The notes beneath the pieces are model-generated. The model was given only the letters and a program-made list of their open reading frames with translations, searched no databases and had not been told where the DNA came from. The position numbers were made by a program, and so were the translations under genes. Below, piece by piece: positions 42,792 through 51,536 of a DNA stretch of 64,000 nucleotides. Position 1 is the stretch's first letter; each line of letters opens with the position of its first letter. The stretch is from Streptomyces sp. NRRL F-4489 (GTDB lineage Bacteria > Actinomycetota > Actinomycetes > Streptomycetales > Streptomycetaceae): the NCBI RefSeq assembly GCF_001509485.1, contig NZ_LLZI01000254.1, positions 1-64,000 on the forward strand, given 5' to 3'.

Positions 42792-43439
42792 TCAGTTGCC
42801 GACGCCGGCCTGCCTCTTGGCCGTGGAGAGCAGGCCGTACCAGTAGGTGATCTGGCTCTGCCCGACCGAGACCGTGGAGTACTTCTTCGCCAAGTCGTAG
42901 GGCAGCGGCTGATCGGGCGTCCGGCTCCCCAGGTGCCCGCCCGGGAACTGCACGCCGACCTCCTTGTGCTCGGTGCCCCTGGCGGCCGGGGTGGTGGTCG
43001 GGATGACCGCGTACGCGACGCCCTTGGGCCGGAGCGTGAGGACGTTGCCGCCCTCCCCCTTCATGAGCGGCACCGGGGACTTGGACTTGCTGAAGTACAG
43101 CAGCGGGCCGTCGTAGAGCACGCAGCTGAGCGTGCTGGACGCGTTCCTGTACCGCACGCTGACGTAGCCCTTCGGCCCGGAAGGCTGGGAGAAGCTGAGC
43201 CGGGTCGTGCTGACGGGGCAGGGCGGTGTCCGGCGGGTGGCCGCCGCGCCCGCACCGGCCCCCGCCGCCGCGGTCCCACCGCCGATGATCTTCCGCTTTG
43301 TGCTCTTGGACGACGAGGAGGACGAACTCTTCTTCGACTTGGCGGAGCCGTTGCAGCCGGTCAGAGCCAGCGATCCGGCCAGGCCGAGGGCCAGCGCTGC
43401 ATACGCGGCGGAGCGGCGTCGGGTGCGGCGTGCGGTCAT
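42792..43439 (-). CDS. DUF4232 lipoprotein
   Basis: A 215-residue lipoprotein. The signal ends with lipobox LTGC (near residue 29), followed by a Ser/Lys-rich linker. The DUF4232 domain starts at PPCPVSTTRLSFSQPSG and includes YRNASSTLSCVLYDGP, where two cysteines are likely disulfide-bonded outside the cell. GGGGGAG precedes the ATG. A second DUF4232 lipoprotein lies 1.5 kb away. Function is unknown. Confidence 0.85.
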   Translation of the reverse strand: MTARRTRRRSAAYAALALGLAGSLALTGCNGSAKSKKSSSSSSSKSTKRKIIGGGTAAAGAGAGAAATRRTPPCPVSTTRLSFSQPSGPKGYVSVRYRNASSTLSCVLYDGPLLYFSKSKSPVPLMKGEGGNVLTLRPKGVAYAVIPTTTPAARGTEHKEVGVQFPGGHLGSRTPDQPLPYDLAKKYSTVSVGQSQITYWYGLLSTAKRQAGVGN

Positions 43440-43592
43440 GGAAGGCTCCCCCAGTAGGTCCTGCGGTCAGTGCGGTGGTTCTGTCATGGCGCGGCCACCC
43501 TAGCGACTGCCGCTCCGGGCACCGCCGCCGGTGCGCGGGCCCGCGCGGCCCCGGTCGTCTTTCCGCGGCCCGCGCGGTCAAACCCGGCCCGG

Positions 43593-44456
43593 TCACATCC
43601 GGCATCGGGGCAGCGGCGCGTCGAGCTGTTCCGGGCGGACGCGGATGCCCGGCATCCAGGCCGGCCCGCCGGGGTGCTCGACCCGGAACCAGATGCTGCT
43701 GTGGCCGCCCGCCTCGTCCGTGAGGGAGACCCCGTCAGCGATCTTGCAGACCGCGCGCAGCACCTCGCCGTGCCAGACCCGGCCCACGACATTGGGCCGC
43801 AGATACGGCGCATAGGGGTCGCGCGCCAGGCCGAGCGCGCAGTAGTCGGTACGGCTGTGCCGGCAGACCTGTTCCACGTTGTTCACGGTGATCCGGATGG
43901 ATCCGGTGGCCGCGCCCGCGCGCGAGGCGACCGCCTCCCGGCCGCCGCCGTCCCCGTGGCCCTTTGAGGTGTCCGGGCCGGTCAGCGCCAGGGCGGCGAA
44001 CGCGGCTCCGGTGAGCACGGCGGTGGTGCCGGCCCCGGCGAGCAGCAGCCGCAGCCGGCGCCGTGCGGGCGGCGGGGCGTCCGGCGCCATGGCCACGGGG
44101 CCCGGTCCGTCCTCCGTACGGGATTGCGGTGCGGGTGCCGGGGCTTCGTCCGCTGCCTCCTGGGCGCGGTGCAGCAGCTCCACCAGCGCGGGCAGCCGGT
44201 CCTCGCCCGTGAGCGAGAGCGTGCACCACTGCACCAGCAGCCGTTCGTCCGGCAGGCTCTGGCCGCGCAGATAGCGGGAGAGGGATGAGCGGCTGGCGGG
44301 CAGTCTGCCCGCCAGCTCCTGGAGGCTGTAGCCCAGTTCTCCGTGCATACGGCGCAGCGCGGTGGTGAAGTCCCGTACCGGGCCCGACAGTTCGGCGGGG
44401 AGCGGGGCCAGAGGTTTGCGGCGGATGTTGGTGGCGCGGTGTTCATGGCCAGGCAC
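43593..44456 (-). CDS. Membrane-anchored XRE-family regulator with external DUF2690-like domain
   Basis: A 287-residue protein. The N-terminal XRE HTH (DFTTALRRMHGELGYSLQEL, AGRLPASRSSLSRYLRGQ, residues about 28-75) is followed by a linker, one membrane helix (LRLLLAGAGTTAVLTGAAFA near residue 138) and an extracytoplasmic C-terminal domain with two cysteines (VEQVCRHSRTDYCALGL). The layout suggests a one-component sensor that reads an outside signal and binds DNA inside. GTG at 44456 is the likely start, without a ribosome site; TGCAAT at 44468-44463 may be its -10. A strong inverted repeat lies at the presumed -35 region. Confidence 0.82.
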   Translation of the reverse strand: MPGHEHRATNIRRKPLAPLPAELSGPVRDFTTALRRMHGELGYSLQELAGRLPASRSSLSRYLRGQSLPDERLLVQWCTLSLTGEDRLPALVELLHRAQEAADEAPAPAPQSRTEDGPGPVAMAPDAPPPARRRLRLLLAGAGTTAVLTGAAFAALALTGPDTSKGHGDGGGREAVASRAGAATGSIRITVNNVEQVCRHSRTDYCALGLARDPYAPYLRPNVVGRVWHGEVLRAVCKIADGVSLTDEAGGHSSIWFRVEHPGGPAWMPGIRVRPEQLDAPLPRCRM

Positions 44457-44489
44457 ATGCCGATTGCAGCACAGCGGACCGGCCCGCGG

Positions 44490-44530
44490 CGAGAGGCACT
44501 TCCGCTCCCCTGCGACGGAAGTGCCTCTCG
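44490..44530. promoter_or_regulatory. Perfect 15-base inverted repeat upstream of the XRE gene
   Basis: CGAGAGGCACTTCCG (44490-44504) and CGGAAGTGCCTCTCG (44516-44530) flank 11 bases. The near arm lies where the -35 box should be if TGCAAT is the -10. It may be the operator of the XRE regulator, or a hairpin. Confidence 0.6.
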
Positions 44531-44567
44531 TGACGTGATCCGGAACGAACGCGGATCCTTCGGTGAT

Positions 44568-44606
44568 GTTTCACGTGAAACAACCGACCGATGTTTCACG
44601 TGAAAC
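44568..44606. repeat. parS pair
   Basis: Perfect GTTTCACGTGAAAC copies begin at 44568 and 44593. The second is part of a larger palindrome (44589-44610) with CGAT/ATCG flanks. Confidence 0.96.
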
Positions 44607-44867
44607 ATCGCCGGGCGGGTGCTGTCCACCCGCTCCGGCGGCCATGGAGACCATGGTGGGGCACACTGCGGGAGCCGGGCCGCCGTTCCCCGCTCCGTGG
44701 GATGCGGCTGCCGTCCCGCAGAGCGCTGACCTGCGGCGTTGGTCCGGTCGGCGGAGGATCGCGGGACACCGGCAGGGGGCCGGTGGGACGTGACGGGACA
44801 GCGGCGGCCGGGTCGTGGCGCGCTGGCCCTGCCCGGGGCGGTGGCGGACGGATGCCGGGCAGACGAA

Positions 44868-44899
44868 AGGGCGCCCGCTGGGGGAGTCGCGGGCGCCCT
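44868..44899. terminator. Terminator of the DUF4232 lipoprotein gene
   Basis: AGGGCGCCCGC (44868-44878) and GCGGGCGCCCT (44889-44899) form 11-base arms with a 10-base loop, about 55 bases after the stop codon. Confidence 0.7.
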
Positions 44900-44952
44900 G
44901 CTTCAGGGGCGGTCGTCAACCGGGCCGCCGCCGGGATCACCCGGCGGGCGGA

Positions 44953-45750
44953 CTACCAGGACGCCGCCGTGTTCGGGTCCGTCTGCCAGTACGTCACCCG
45001 CGCGCTGTCATCCAGGTAGGCCGACCCGCCCGGCAGGGCCACCTTCGCCGACCCGTCGGTGCTGCCCTGCCCGTCGCGGCGGGCGAGGTAGACGGTCAGC
45101 GAGGTCACCGTGCGGCCGTTCTCGGCGCCGTCCGCGCCGGACAGCAGCACCCCTGCGTAACCCGACTCCCCCGGCTCCAGGCTCACCACCGCCTGCGGCT
45201 TGCTGTCCGGCAGCTCGGCCACCGGCGACTGGGCCTCGTCGAACCGCAGGGCCGGCGCGGCGTACAGGTCGCAGCGGACGCCGGAGGTGTTGGTGGCCAC
45301 CAGCATCAGGTGGTTGATCGGCCGGGTCAGCGGCTTCGCCGTGATCCGGATCTTTGTGACGTCGCAGGCCGTCTGCCGGGCCCCGGTCCCCTTGCCGCGG
45401 CCGGTGGCGGCCGGCGCCGCGCCGCCCTGCTTGCCCGCGACCGGCGCGCCGTCCGCGACCGGCGCCGAGCCCGTGCCGCCGCTCTTCCCGGCCGTTCCGC
45501 CGCTGCCCTGGTCCGCCGAGGAGGCGCCGCCCTTGCCGTCGCGCAGGGCGTTGGCGGCCGGGTCGTTGGCGTCCTGGGGCGCGGGGTTGAACGGCTTGGC
45601 GTCGCTGGTCTTCAGCGGGTCGCTCTGGCCGCCGCACGCGGTCAGCGTGAGCGCGGCGACCGCGGTCAGCCCGGCCGCGGCGATCCGCAGCGTACGGCGG
45701 CGAACGGCACGGGACGAGGTGCGGGCGGTGGCGGCGTCGGTGCGCGGCAT
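44953..45750 (-). CDS. DUF4232 lipoprotein (second)
   Basis: A 265-residue lipoprotein with basic N-terminus, hydrophobic core AAAGLTAVAALTLTAC (lipobox LTAC, cysteine near residue 39) and a long Gly/Ala/Asp-rich linker. The DUF4232 domain starts at TACDVTKIRITAKPL and includes NTSGVRCDLYAAPALRF. The sequence ends with YLDDSARVTYWQTDP. GGGGGA precedes the ATG. It is a paralogue of the gene at 42792, with a much longer linker. Confidence 0.84.
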   Translation of the reverse strand: MPRTDAATARTSSRAVRRRTLRIAAAGLTAVAALTLTACGGQSDPLKTSDAKPFNPAPQDANDPAANALRDGKGGASSADQGSGGTAGKSGGTGSAPVADGAPVAGKQGGAAPAATGRGKGTGARQTACDVTKIRITAKPLTRPINHLMLVATNTSGVRCDLYAAPALRFDEAQSPVAELPDSKPQAVVSLEPGESGYAGVLLSGADGAENGRTVTSLTVYLARRDGQGSTDGSAKVALPGGSAYLDDSARVTYWQTDPNTAASW

Positions 45751-45950
45751 GTCGGGTCCCCCGGTCTGACGGGCGCTGGGTGCGCTCTCCGGCCCGGGTA
45801 CGGCTTCGGCCGGCCCGGTCTGTCCTGCGGTACGTCCACCAGACTGCCGACCGCCGCTGCCGTGCGGCTAACGCTTGCCTAACGCCCGTCCGTTGCCCGT
45901 CCCCCGCGTCCGTCCCGGCCCGTCGCCCGCCGGCTCATCTGCCCGCCCGG

Positions 45951-47915
45951 TCAGCCACCGCCCGGGCGCCCGCCCGGCTCGCCGGACTCCGCCGCGTCCC
46001 CGCTCTCCCGGCGTGGTCCCGCGCCGTCCTGGTCCCGGGCGAACAGCTGGGTCAGGGCGCTGATCGTGTAGACGTCGGTGGCCTCCTCGTCCACCAAGTG
46101 CATCTCCGCGAGCCGTTCGAGCCCGTCCTGGGTGCGCTCCTGGTCGTATCCGGCGAGCGCCGCCGCGGCCGACGCGTTGAGATGCCCGTCCGGACTGTTC
46201 GCCAGCGCGCGGAGCAGCCGGGCGTCGTCCGCGGACAGCCGGGCCACGGACATCCGCAGCGCCGCCGCGATGCCGGTGTCCTCCGCCGACAGCAGCGCCA
46301 GCCGCCGCCGCTCGTCGCGCAGCGCGGAGGCCAGCCGGGCCAGCCGCCAGCGCGGCCGGGCGGTCAGCTGGGCGGCCGCGGCCCGCAGCGCCAGCGGCAA
46401 CCCGTCGCACAGATCCACCAGTTCGCGGGCGGCGGCCGGATCCTCCGCGACCCGGTCGGGCCCGAGCATCGCCCCGAGCAAGGCGGTGCCCTCGTCGTGG
46501 CCCAGCGCCTGGAGCCCGACCGGACGGGCGCAATCGGTGGCGACCAGCCCGTCGAGCCGGCTGCGGCTGGTGACGACCGTGGCGCAGTGCGGGCCGCCGG
46601 GCAGCAGCGGCCGCACCTGCGCCGAACTCCGCGCGTTGTCCAGCACGACCAGCAGGCGCCGTTCGGCGACCAGCGAGCGGAACAGCGCGGAGGCGGCCTG
46701 CGCGGAGCCGGGCACCCGGTCCGGGGGCGTGCCGAGCGCCTGGAGGAAGTCGCGCAGGATCTCGGCCGGCGCCGCCTCGTCGCCCTCGCCGAAACCGCGC
46801 AGATCCGCGAAGAGCTGCCCGTCCGGAAACGCCCCGGCCCGCAGGTGCGCCCACTGCACGGCGCACGCGGTCTTGCCGACCCCGGCCGGGCCCGCCACCA
46901 CCGCCAGCGGGCTCTCCCCGGTCGTACGGTCCAGCAACGCCTCGGTCAGCGCGGCCAGTTGGCCCTCCCGGCCCAGGAAGCGGGCGGGCGGCCTCGGCAG
47001 CAGCCGCGGCGCCGCACCGGCCCGGGGCCGACCGGATCGCGCGCCGGCCTCCGCGCCGGACGGTCCCGGCTGCCCGGCACCGGACGGCTCCCCGGCGCGA
47101 TGTTTCACGTGAAACGTCTGCCCGTCCGCCGGCCCGCCCCGGCCCCCGCGCCCGGACGCCGGACCGCCGTCCGTGGCCTCCGCCCGCAGGATCTCCTCGT
47201 ACGCCGCGCGCAGCCGCTCGCCGGGGTCGACGCCCAGTTCCTCGCTGAGCAGCCGCCGGGTGCGGTGGTACCACTCCAGCGCGTCGGACTGCCGCCCGGT
47301 CCGGAACAGCGCCCGCATCAGCGCGGCGATCAGCCCTTCCCGCAGCGGATGGCTGACCGCCGCCGAGTAGAGCACCGTCGCGGCCTGCTCGTGCTCGCCG
47401 AGCGCGCCGTACGCCCGGGCCAGCGCCTCGACGGCGGTCAGCCGGCGCTCCTCCAGGGCGTGCGCGGCGGCGGCGAACGGCGGGCTGGTGACCGTGCCGG
47501 TCAGCGCCGGCCCGCGCCACAGCCCCAGCGCCTCCCGCAGCAGCGGTACGGCGTCGGCCGGCGCGGCCTCCGGCCGGGCCAGCGCCACCAGTTCACCGAA
47601 CCGGTGGGCGTCGATCAGTTCTTCCGGCAGCCGCAGCAGATAGGCCGAGCCGTGGGTGGCCAGCTCGATTCCGTACGCCTCGGCGCCGCCCGCGGCGAGG
47701 GTGGCGCGCAGCCGCGAGACATGCCCCTGGACGACCGTGCGGGCGTGCTCGGGCGGCTCGTCCTCCCACAGGGAGTCGATCAACTGCTCCAGTGGAACGG
47801 TGGTGTTGGGCTGCAGGAGCAGCAGTGCCAGCACACTGCGCCGTTTGGCGGGCCCGAGCGACAGCTCCTGCGAGCCGTTCGTCACGCAGATCGGGCCGAG
47901 CAGCGAGAAGTCCAA
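45951..47915 (-). CDS. AfsR/SARP-family transcriptional regulator with NB-ARC ATPase
   Basis: A 654-residue SARP-type regulator. The N-terminal OmpR-like DNA-binding domain (LGPAKRRSVLALLLLQPN, VQGHVSRLRATL, residues about 1-95) and BTAD (residues about 100-245, ending YEEILRAEA) are followed by a linker and an NB-ARC ATPase with Walker A GPAGVGKT at residues 342-349 and LLVVLDNARSS near 425. It lacks the long TPR tail of AfsR. The start is TTG at 47915 with GGAGAG upstream, one base after the M18 peptidase gene, so the two are coupled. A parS site lies in the linker coding region. No biosynthetic cluster is adjacent. Confidence 0.9.
   Translation of the reverse strand: MDFSLLGPICVTNGSQELSLGPAKRRSVLALLLLQPNTTVPLEQLIDSLWEDEPPEHARTVVQGHVSRLRATLAAGGAEAYGIELATHGSAYLLRLPEELIDAHRFGELVALARPEAAPADAVPLLREALGLWRGPALTGTVTSPPFAAAAHALEERRLTAVEALARAYGALGEHEQAATVLYSAAVSHPLREGLIAALMRALFRTGRQSDALEWYHRTRRLLSEELGVDPGERLRAAYEEILRAEATDGGPASGRGGRGGPADGQTFHVKHRAGEPSGAGQPGPSGAEAGARSGRPRAGAAPRLLPRPPARFLGREGQLAALTEALLDRTTGESPLAVVAGPAGVGKTACAVQWAHLRAGAFPDGQLFADLRGFGEGDEAAPAEILRDFLQALGTPPDRVPGSAQAASALFRSLVAERRLLVVLDNARSSAQVRPLLPGGPHCATVVTSRSRLDGLVATDCARPVGLQALGHDEGTALLGAMLGPDRVAEDPAAARELVDLCDGLPLALRAAAAQLTARPRWRLARLASALRDERRRLALLSAEDTGIAAALRMSVARLSADDARLLRALANSPDGHLNASAAAALAGYDQERTQDGLERLAEMHLVDEEATDVYTISALTQLFARDQDGAGPRRESGDAAESGEPGGRPGGG
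47102..47115. other. parS site inside the SARP coding sequence
   Basis: A perfect GTTTCACGTGAAAC lies in codons 267-272 of the SARP gene, encoding FHVK in the flexible linker between BTAD and ATPase. It is the only intragenic perfect site in the window. Confidence 0.95.
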
Positions 47916-47916
47916 C

Positions 47917-49212
47917 TCAGCTCTCCAGGAAGGCCGTCAGGGCGTTCGCGAGCAGATACGGGTCCTCGGCGCCGCACAGCTCGCGGGCCGAGTGCATGGA
48001 CAGGATCGCGACGCCGATGTCCACCGTCCGGATGCCGTGCCGGGCGGCGGTGATCGGACCGATCGTGGTGCCGCACGGCATGGCGTTGTGGGACACGAAG
48101 GACTGCCACGGCACCCCGGCCCGCTCGCAGGCCGCGGCGAAGACCGCCCGGCCGCTGCCGTCCGTCGCGTACCGCTGGTTGACGTTCACCTTCAGGATCG
48201 GCCCGCCGTTGGGCATCGGGTGGTGCCCCGGCTCGTGCCGCTCGCTGTAGTTGGGGTGCACGGCGTGGCCGGTGTCCGACGACAGGCAGATGGTGCCCGC
48301 GAAGGCCCGCGCCCGGTCCTCGTACGTCCCGCCGCGGGCGAAGACCGAACGCTCCAGCACCGTGCCGAGCAGCGGGCCGTCCGCGCCGGTGTCCGACTGG
48401 CTGCCGTTCTCCTCGTGGTCGAACGCGGCGAGCACCGGGATGGCGGCCGGCCGCGTGTCGGAGGTGGCCGCCGCGGCGAGCGCGGCCGTACCGGCGTGCA
48501 CGGACAGGAGGTTGTCCATCCGCGGCCCGGCGAGCAGCTCACGGTCGCGTCCGAGATAGGCGGGCGGCTCCACGCTGTGCACCATCAGGTCCCAGCCCTT
48601 GACGTCCTCGGCGGGGACCCCGGCCTCCTCCGCCACGAACGCGATCAGATCGCCCTCGGCGACCTCGCCCAGGCCCCAGATCGGCGTCATATGGCGCTGC
48701 TTGTCGAGCTTGAGGCCCTCGGAGTTCACCGAGCGGTCCAGGTGCACGGCCAGCTGCGGGACGCGCAGCAGCGCCCGGTCCACGTGGACCAGCCGGTCGC
48801 TGCCGTCGGCGAGCGTGATCCGGCCGCTGAGCCCGAGGTCGCGGTCGAGCCAGGTGTTGAGCAGCGTGCCGCCGTAGATTTCCACGGCGATCTGCCGCCA
48901 GCCGCGGGAGCCGGTGTCCGGGATCGGTTTGACGCGGAGGTTGGGGGAGTCGGTGTGTGCCCCCACGATGCGGAAGGGGGTCGACGGTTCCGCGCCTTCG
49001 GGGACGTACCAGGCGATGATCGCGCCGCCGCGGAGGACGTACCGGCCGCCGCTCCGGCCGTCCCACTCGTCGGTCTCCGCGACCTGCCGGAAACCGGCCT
49101 TCTCCAGCCGCTCCGCCGCGTTCGCCACCGCGTGGTACGGCGAGGGGCTGGCGGCGAGGAAGGACATCAGGTCGTCGGTGTGGCCGCGGTCGAAGCGGGC
49201 GGAGTTGGTCAT
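47917..49212 (-). CDS. M18 family aminopeptidase
   Basis: A 431-residue di-zinc aminopeptidase. Zinc and catalytic motifs include IVGAHTDSPNLRVKP (near residue 82), FDHEENGSQSDTGADG (near 260, metal and general-base acids) and the C-terminal DIGVAILSMHSARELCG with the last ligand histidine. Such enzymes remove N-terminal acidic or other residues from peptides, usually as dodecamers in the cytosol. The SARP gene follows one base later. Confidence 0.93.
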   Translation of the reverse strand: MTNSARFDRGHTDDLMSFLAASPSPYHAVANAAERLEKAGFRQVAETDEWDGRSGGRYVLRGGAIIAWYVPEGAEPSTPFRIVGAHTDSPNLRVKPIPDTGSRGWRQIAVEIYGGTLLNTWLDRDLGLSGRITLADGSDRLVHVDRALLRVPQLAVHLDRSVNSEGLKLDKQRHMTPIWGLGEVAEGDLIAFVAEEAGVPAEDVKGWDLMVHSVEPPAYLGRDRELLAGPRMDNLLSVHAGTAALAAAATSDTRPAAIPVLAAFDHEENGSQSDTGADGPLLGTVLERSVFARGGTYEDRARAFAGTICLSSDTGHAVHPNYSERHEPGHHPMPNGGPILKVNVNQRYATDGSGRAVFAAACERAGVPWQSFVSHNAMPCGTTIGPITAARHGIRTVDIGVAILSMHSARELCGAEDPYLLANALTAFLES

Positions 49213-49396
49213 GGATTCAGCATAAGGAGCCAACTCCGTTCCACCGTGTGCCCCCGGGGCGCGACTGCATTGCCTTCCGGCCACGATTTCCGCATTTCCG
49301 GGGCGGTGGCGCGGCCGGCGCGCCGTGCCGTCGGCCCGGGCCGGCCGCGGCGGCACCAGGGGCCCGTCCGTGCCGTCCGGCACGGGAAAAGAGGGA

Positions 49397-49428
49397 GGCC
49401 CGCCTCGCCGGGGGAAGAGAGGCGGGCC
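49397..49428 (-). terminator. Second terminator hairpin after the acyl-CoA dehydrogenase
   Basis: GGCCCGCCTC (49397-49406) pairs with GAGGCGGGCC (49419-49428) across a 12-base loop. Confidence 0.55.
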
Positions 49429-49475
49429 CCCACAGTGTCCTCAGTGATTCTGAGAGCTTTCTGAGAAGCCGGTGA

Positions 49476-49501
49476 CGGTCCGGGAACAGCTTCCCGGACC
49501 G
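49476..49501 (-). terminator. Terminator of the acyl-CoA dehydrogenase gene
   Basis: CGGTCCGGGAA (49476-49486) and TTCCCGGACCG (49491-49501) form an 11-base stem with the tetraloop CAGC, 20 bases after the stop codon. Confidence 0.75.
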
Positions 49502-49520
49502 GCCGCTTCCGGCGCGTCCC

Positions 49521-51347
49521 TTAGAACGCGGCCTCGTCCAGCTCCATCAGGGACTGGTCGACGGACTCGGCGAGCGCCCGCTGCACCGCGACACCCGGCA
49601 GGACGTTGTGCGCGAAGAACTTCGCGGCCGCGATCTTGCCCTGGTAGAACGGCTTGTCCTTGGACGACGCGCCCTCCAGCTTCCCGGCCGCCACCGCGGC
49701 GCCCTTGAGGAGGAGGTAGCCCACGACGACGTCACCGGAGGCCATCAGCAGGCGGGTGGTGTTCAGCCCGACCTTGTAGATGGACTTGACGTCCTTCTCG
49801 GTGGCGGCGAGGTCGGTCAGCATGGCGCCGACGATCGCCTCCAGGTCGCCGGCGGCCTTGGCCAGCTCGCCGCGGGCCTGCTCCAGCTCCGCGCCGCCCT
49901 CGGCGTCGGCCAGGAACTTCTTGATCGTCTCGGAGAGCCTGGTCAGCGCGGCACCCTGGTTGCGGACGATCTTCCGGAAGAAGAAGTCCTGGCCCTGGAT
50001 GGCGGTGGTGCCCTCGTAGAGGGTGTCGATCTTGGAGTCCCGGATGTACTGCTCGATCGGGTACTCCTGGAGGTAGCCGGAGCCGCCGAAGGTCTGCAGC
50101 GACTGGGCCAGCTGCTCGTAGGACTTCTCCGAGCCGTAGCCCTTGACGATCGGCAGCAGGAGGTCGTTGAGCGCGTGCTCGGCGGAGGCGTCCTCGCCCG
50201 CGGCCTCCTTGACCAGGATCTCGTCCTGGATCGTGGCGGTGTAGAGCACCAGGGCGCGCATGCCCTCGGCGTACGCCTTCTGCGTCATCAGCGAGCGGCG
50301 GACGTCGGGGTGGTGGGTGATCGTCACACGCGGGGCGGTCTTGTCGGTGAACGCCGCCAGGTCCGGGCCCTGCACGCGCTCCTTGGCGTACTCCAGGGCG
50401 TTGAGGTAACCGGTCGAGAGGGTGGCTATCGCCTTCGTGCCGACCATCATCCGGGCGAACTCGATGATCCGGAACATCTGGCGGATGCCGTCGTGCTTGT
50501 CGCCGATCAGCCAGCCCTTGGCGGGGTGGCGGTCGCCGAAGGTCATCTCGCAGGTGTTGGACGCCTTCAGGCCCATCTTGTGCTCGACGTTGGTGGCGTA
50601 GACGCCGTTGCGCTCGCCCAGCTCACCGGTCTCGAAGTCGAACTCGTACTTCGGCACCAGGAAGAGCGACAGGCCCTTGGTGCCGGGGCCGTGGCCCTCG
50701 GGGCGGGCGAGGACGTAGTGGAGGATGTTCTCCGCCATGTCGTGCTCACCGGAGGTGATGAAGCGCTTCACGCCCTCGATGTGCCAGGAGCCGTCCTCCT
50801 GCTGGACCGCCTTGGTGCGGCCGGCGCCGACGTCCGAGCCGGCGTCGGGCTCGGTCAGCACCATGGTGGAGCCCCAGCCCTTCTCCACCGCGATCTTGGC
50901 GATGTGCTTCTGCTGGTCGGTGCCCTCCTCGAAGAGGACGCCGGCGAAGGCGGGGCCGGAGGCATACATCCACACGGCGGGGTTGGCGCCCAGGATCGTC
51001 TCGGCGAAGGCCCACAGGAGCGAGCGCGGCGAGGTGGTGCCGCCGATCTCCTCCGGGATGCCCAGCCGCCACCACTCGGCGTCCATGTACGCCTGGTAGC
51101 TCTTCTTGAACGTGTCCGGCACCGGCGCGGTGTTGGTGTCCGGGTCGAAGACCGGGGGGTTCCGGTCCGCGTCGACGAAGGAATCGGCCAGTTCGTTCTC
51201 CGACAGGCGGGCGATCTCGGAGAGCACGCTCTTGGCGGTGTCGACGTCCATCTCCGCGAACGGCCCGGTGCCGTACACGCTGTCGCGGCCGAACACCTCG
51301 AAGAGGTTGAACTCGATGTCGCGGAGATTCGACTTGTAGTGCCCCAT
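49521..51347 (-). CDS. Long acyl-CoA dehydrogenase (FadE type)
   Basis: A 608-residue acyl-CoA dehydrogenase with extended N- and C-termini, the long form common in Streptomyces and mycobacteria. It starts [23 protein letters not shown]-binding stretch: [20 protein letters not shown] and RFITSGEHD (near residues 170-200). The C-terminal helical domain has [20 protein letters not shown] and [13 protein letters not shown], with the catalytic glutamate expected in this region. It starts fatty acid beta-oxidation. The 5' region has a TACC-CACC-GGTA element and CCTCG repeats that may be regulatory. Confidence 0.93.
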   Translation of the reverse strand: MGHYKSNLRDIEFNLFEVFGRDSVYGTGPFAEMDVDTAKSVLSEIARLSENELADSFVDADRNPPVFDPDTNTAPVPDTFKKSYQAYMDAEWWRLGIPEEIGGTTSPRSLLWAFAETILGANPAVWMYASGPAFAGVLFEEGTDQQKHIAKIAVEKGWGSTMVLTEPDAGSDVGAGRTKAVQQEDGSWHIEGVKRFITSGEHDMAENILHYVLARPEGHGPGTKGLSLFLVPKYEFDFETGELGERNGVYATNVEHKMGLKASNTCEMTFGDRHPAKGWLIGDKHDGIRQMFRIIEFARMMVGTKAIATLSTGYLNALEYAKERVQGPDLAAFTDKTAPRVTITHHPDVRRSLMTQKAYAEGMRALVLYTATIQDEILVKEAAGEDASAEHALNDLLLPIVKGYGSEKSYEQLAQSLQTFGGSGYLQEYPIEQYIRDSKIDTLYEGTTAIQGQDFFFRKIVRNQGAALTRLSETIKKFLADAEGGAELEQARGELAKAAGDLEAIVGAMLTDLAATEKDVKSIYKVGLNTTRLLMASGDVVVGYLLLKGAAVAAGKLEGASSKDKPFYQGKIAAAKFFAHNVLPGVAVQRALAESVDQSLMELDEAAF

Positions 51348-51376
51348 GGGTACGGCTCCGTAAGGGTTCGGGAGGG

Positions 51377-51420
51377 CCTCGTACGAGGAAGACCTCGATG
51401 CGAGGTAGGGACCTCGATAC
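51377..51420. promoter_or_regulatory. Cluster of CCTCG inverted/direct repeats in the dehydrogenase leader
   Basis: CCTCGTACGAGG (51377-51388) is a perfect 12-base palindrome. CCTCG-ATG-CGAGG follows at 51393-51405, and GACCTCGAT occurs at 51391 and again at 51410. This lies between the start codon and the presumed promoter of the fadE-type gene. Confidence 0.5.
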
Positions 51421-51449
51421 GCAATACCAGCAAGTAGCTACGATGATGC

Positions 51450-51461
51450 TACCCACCGGTA
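51450..51461. promoter_or_regulatory. TACC-N4-GGTA operator-like element
   Basis: TACC (51450-51453) and GGTA (51458-51461) flank CACC about 100 bases upstream of the fadE-type gene and 76 bases upstream of the SseB-like gene. It may be a binding site for an acyl-CoA-responsive regulator. Confidence 0.35.
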
Positions 51462-51523
51462 ATAAGAAGCAACCCCTTGCGGCCGATCTGTGACGAGCGT
51501 CCCCCGCCTCCGCCCCGAATCAG

Positions 51524-51529
51524 TACGCT
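51524..51529 (+). promoter_or_regulatory. -10 hexamer of a probable leaderless promoter (SseB-like gene)
   Basis: TACGCT ends seven bases before ATG 51537, without a ribosome site. Confidence 0.5.
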
Positions 51530-51536
51530 GTGCCGC

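Larger units (their letters stand above)
44457..44952. other. Gene-free 500-base region with operator-like repeat, two parS sites and a terminator
   Basis: From left to right it holds the inverted repeat at 44490-44530, parS sites at 44568 and 44593, and the lipoprotein terminator at 44868-44899. The stretch from about 44610 to 44860 shows nothing I can assign. Confidence 0.6.
49213..49520. other. Intergenic region with two terminator hairpins
   Basis: About 308 bases. The right half carries hairpins at 49397-49428 and 49476-49501 that serve the acyl-CoA dehydrogenase gene. The left half should hold the M18 promoter, but no clear hexamers are visible. Confidence 0.5.

Noticed and set aside
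45951..47915. SARP gene as the mark of a biosynthetic gene cluster
   Set aside because: No polyketide, peptide or terpene synthase genes lie nearby; it probably acts at a distance.
45780..48053. 757-codon plus-strand frame over the SARP gene
   Set aside because: Antisense shadow; low-complexity Arg/Gly/Gln protein with no domain.
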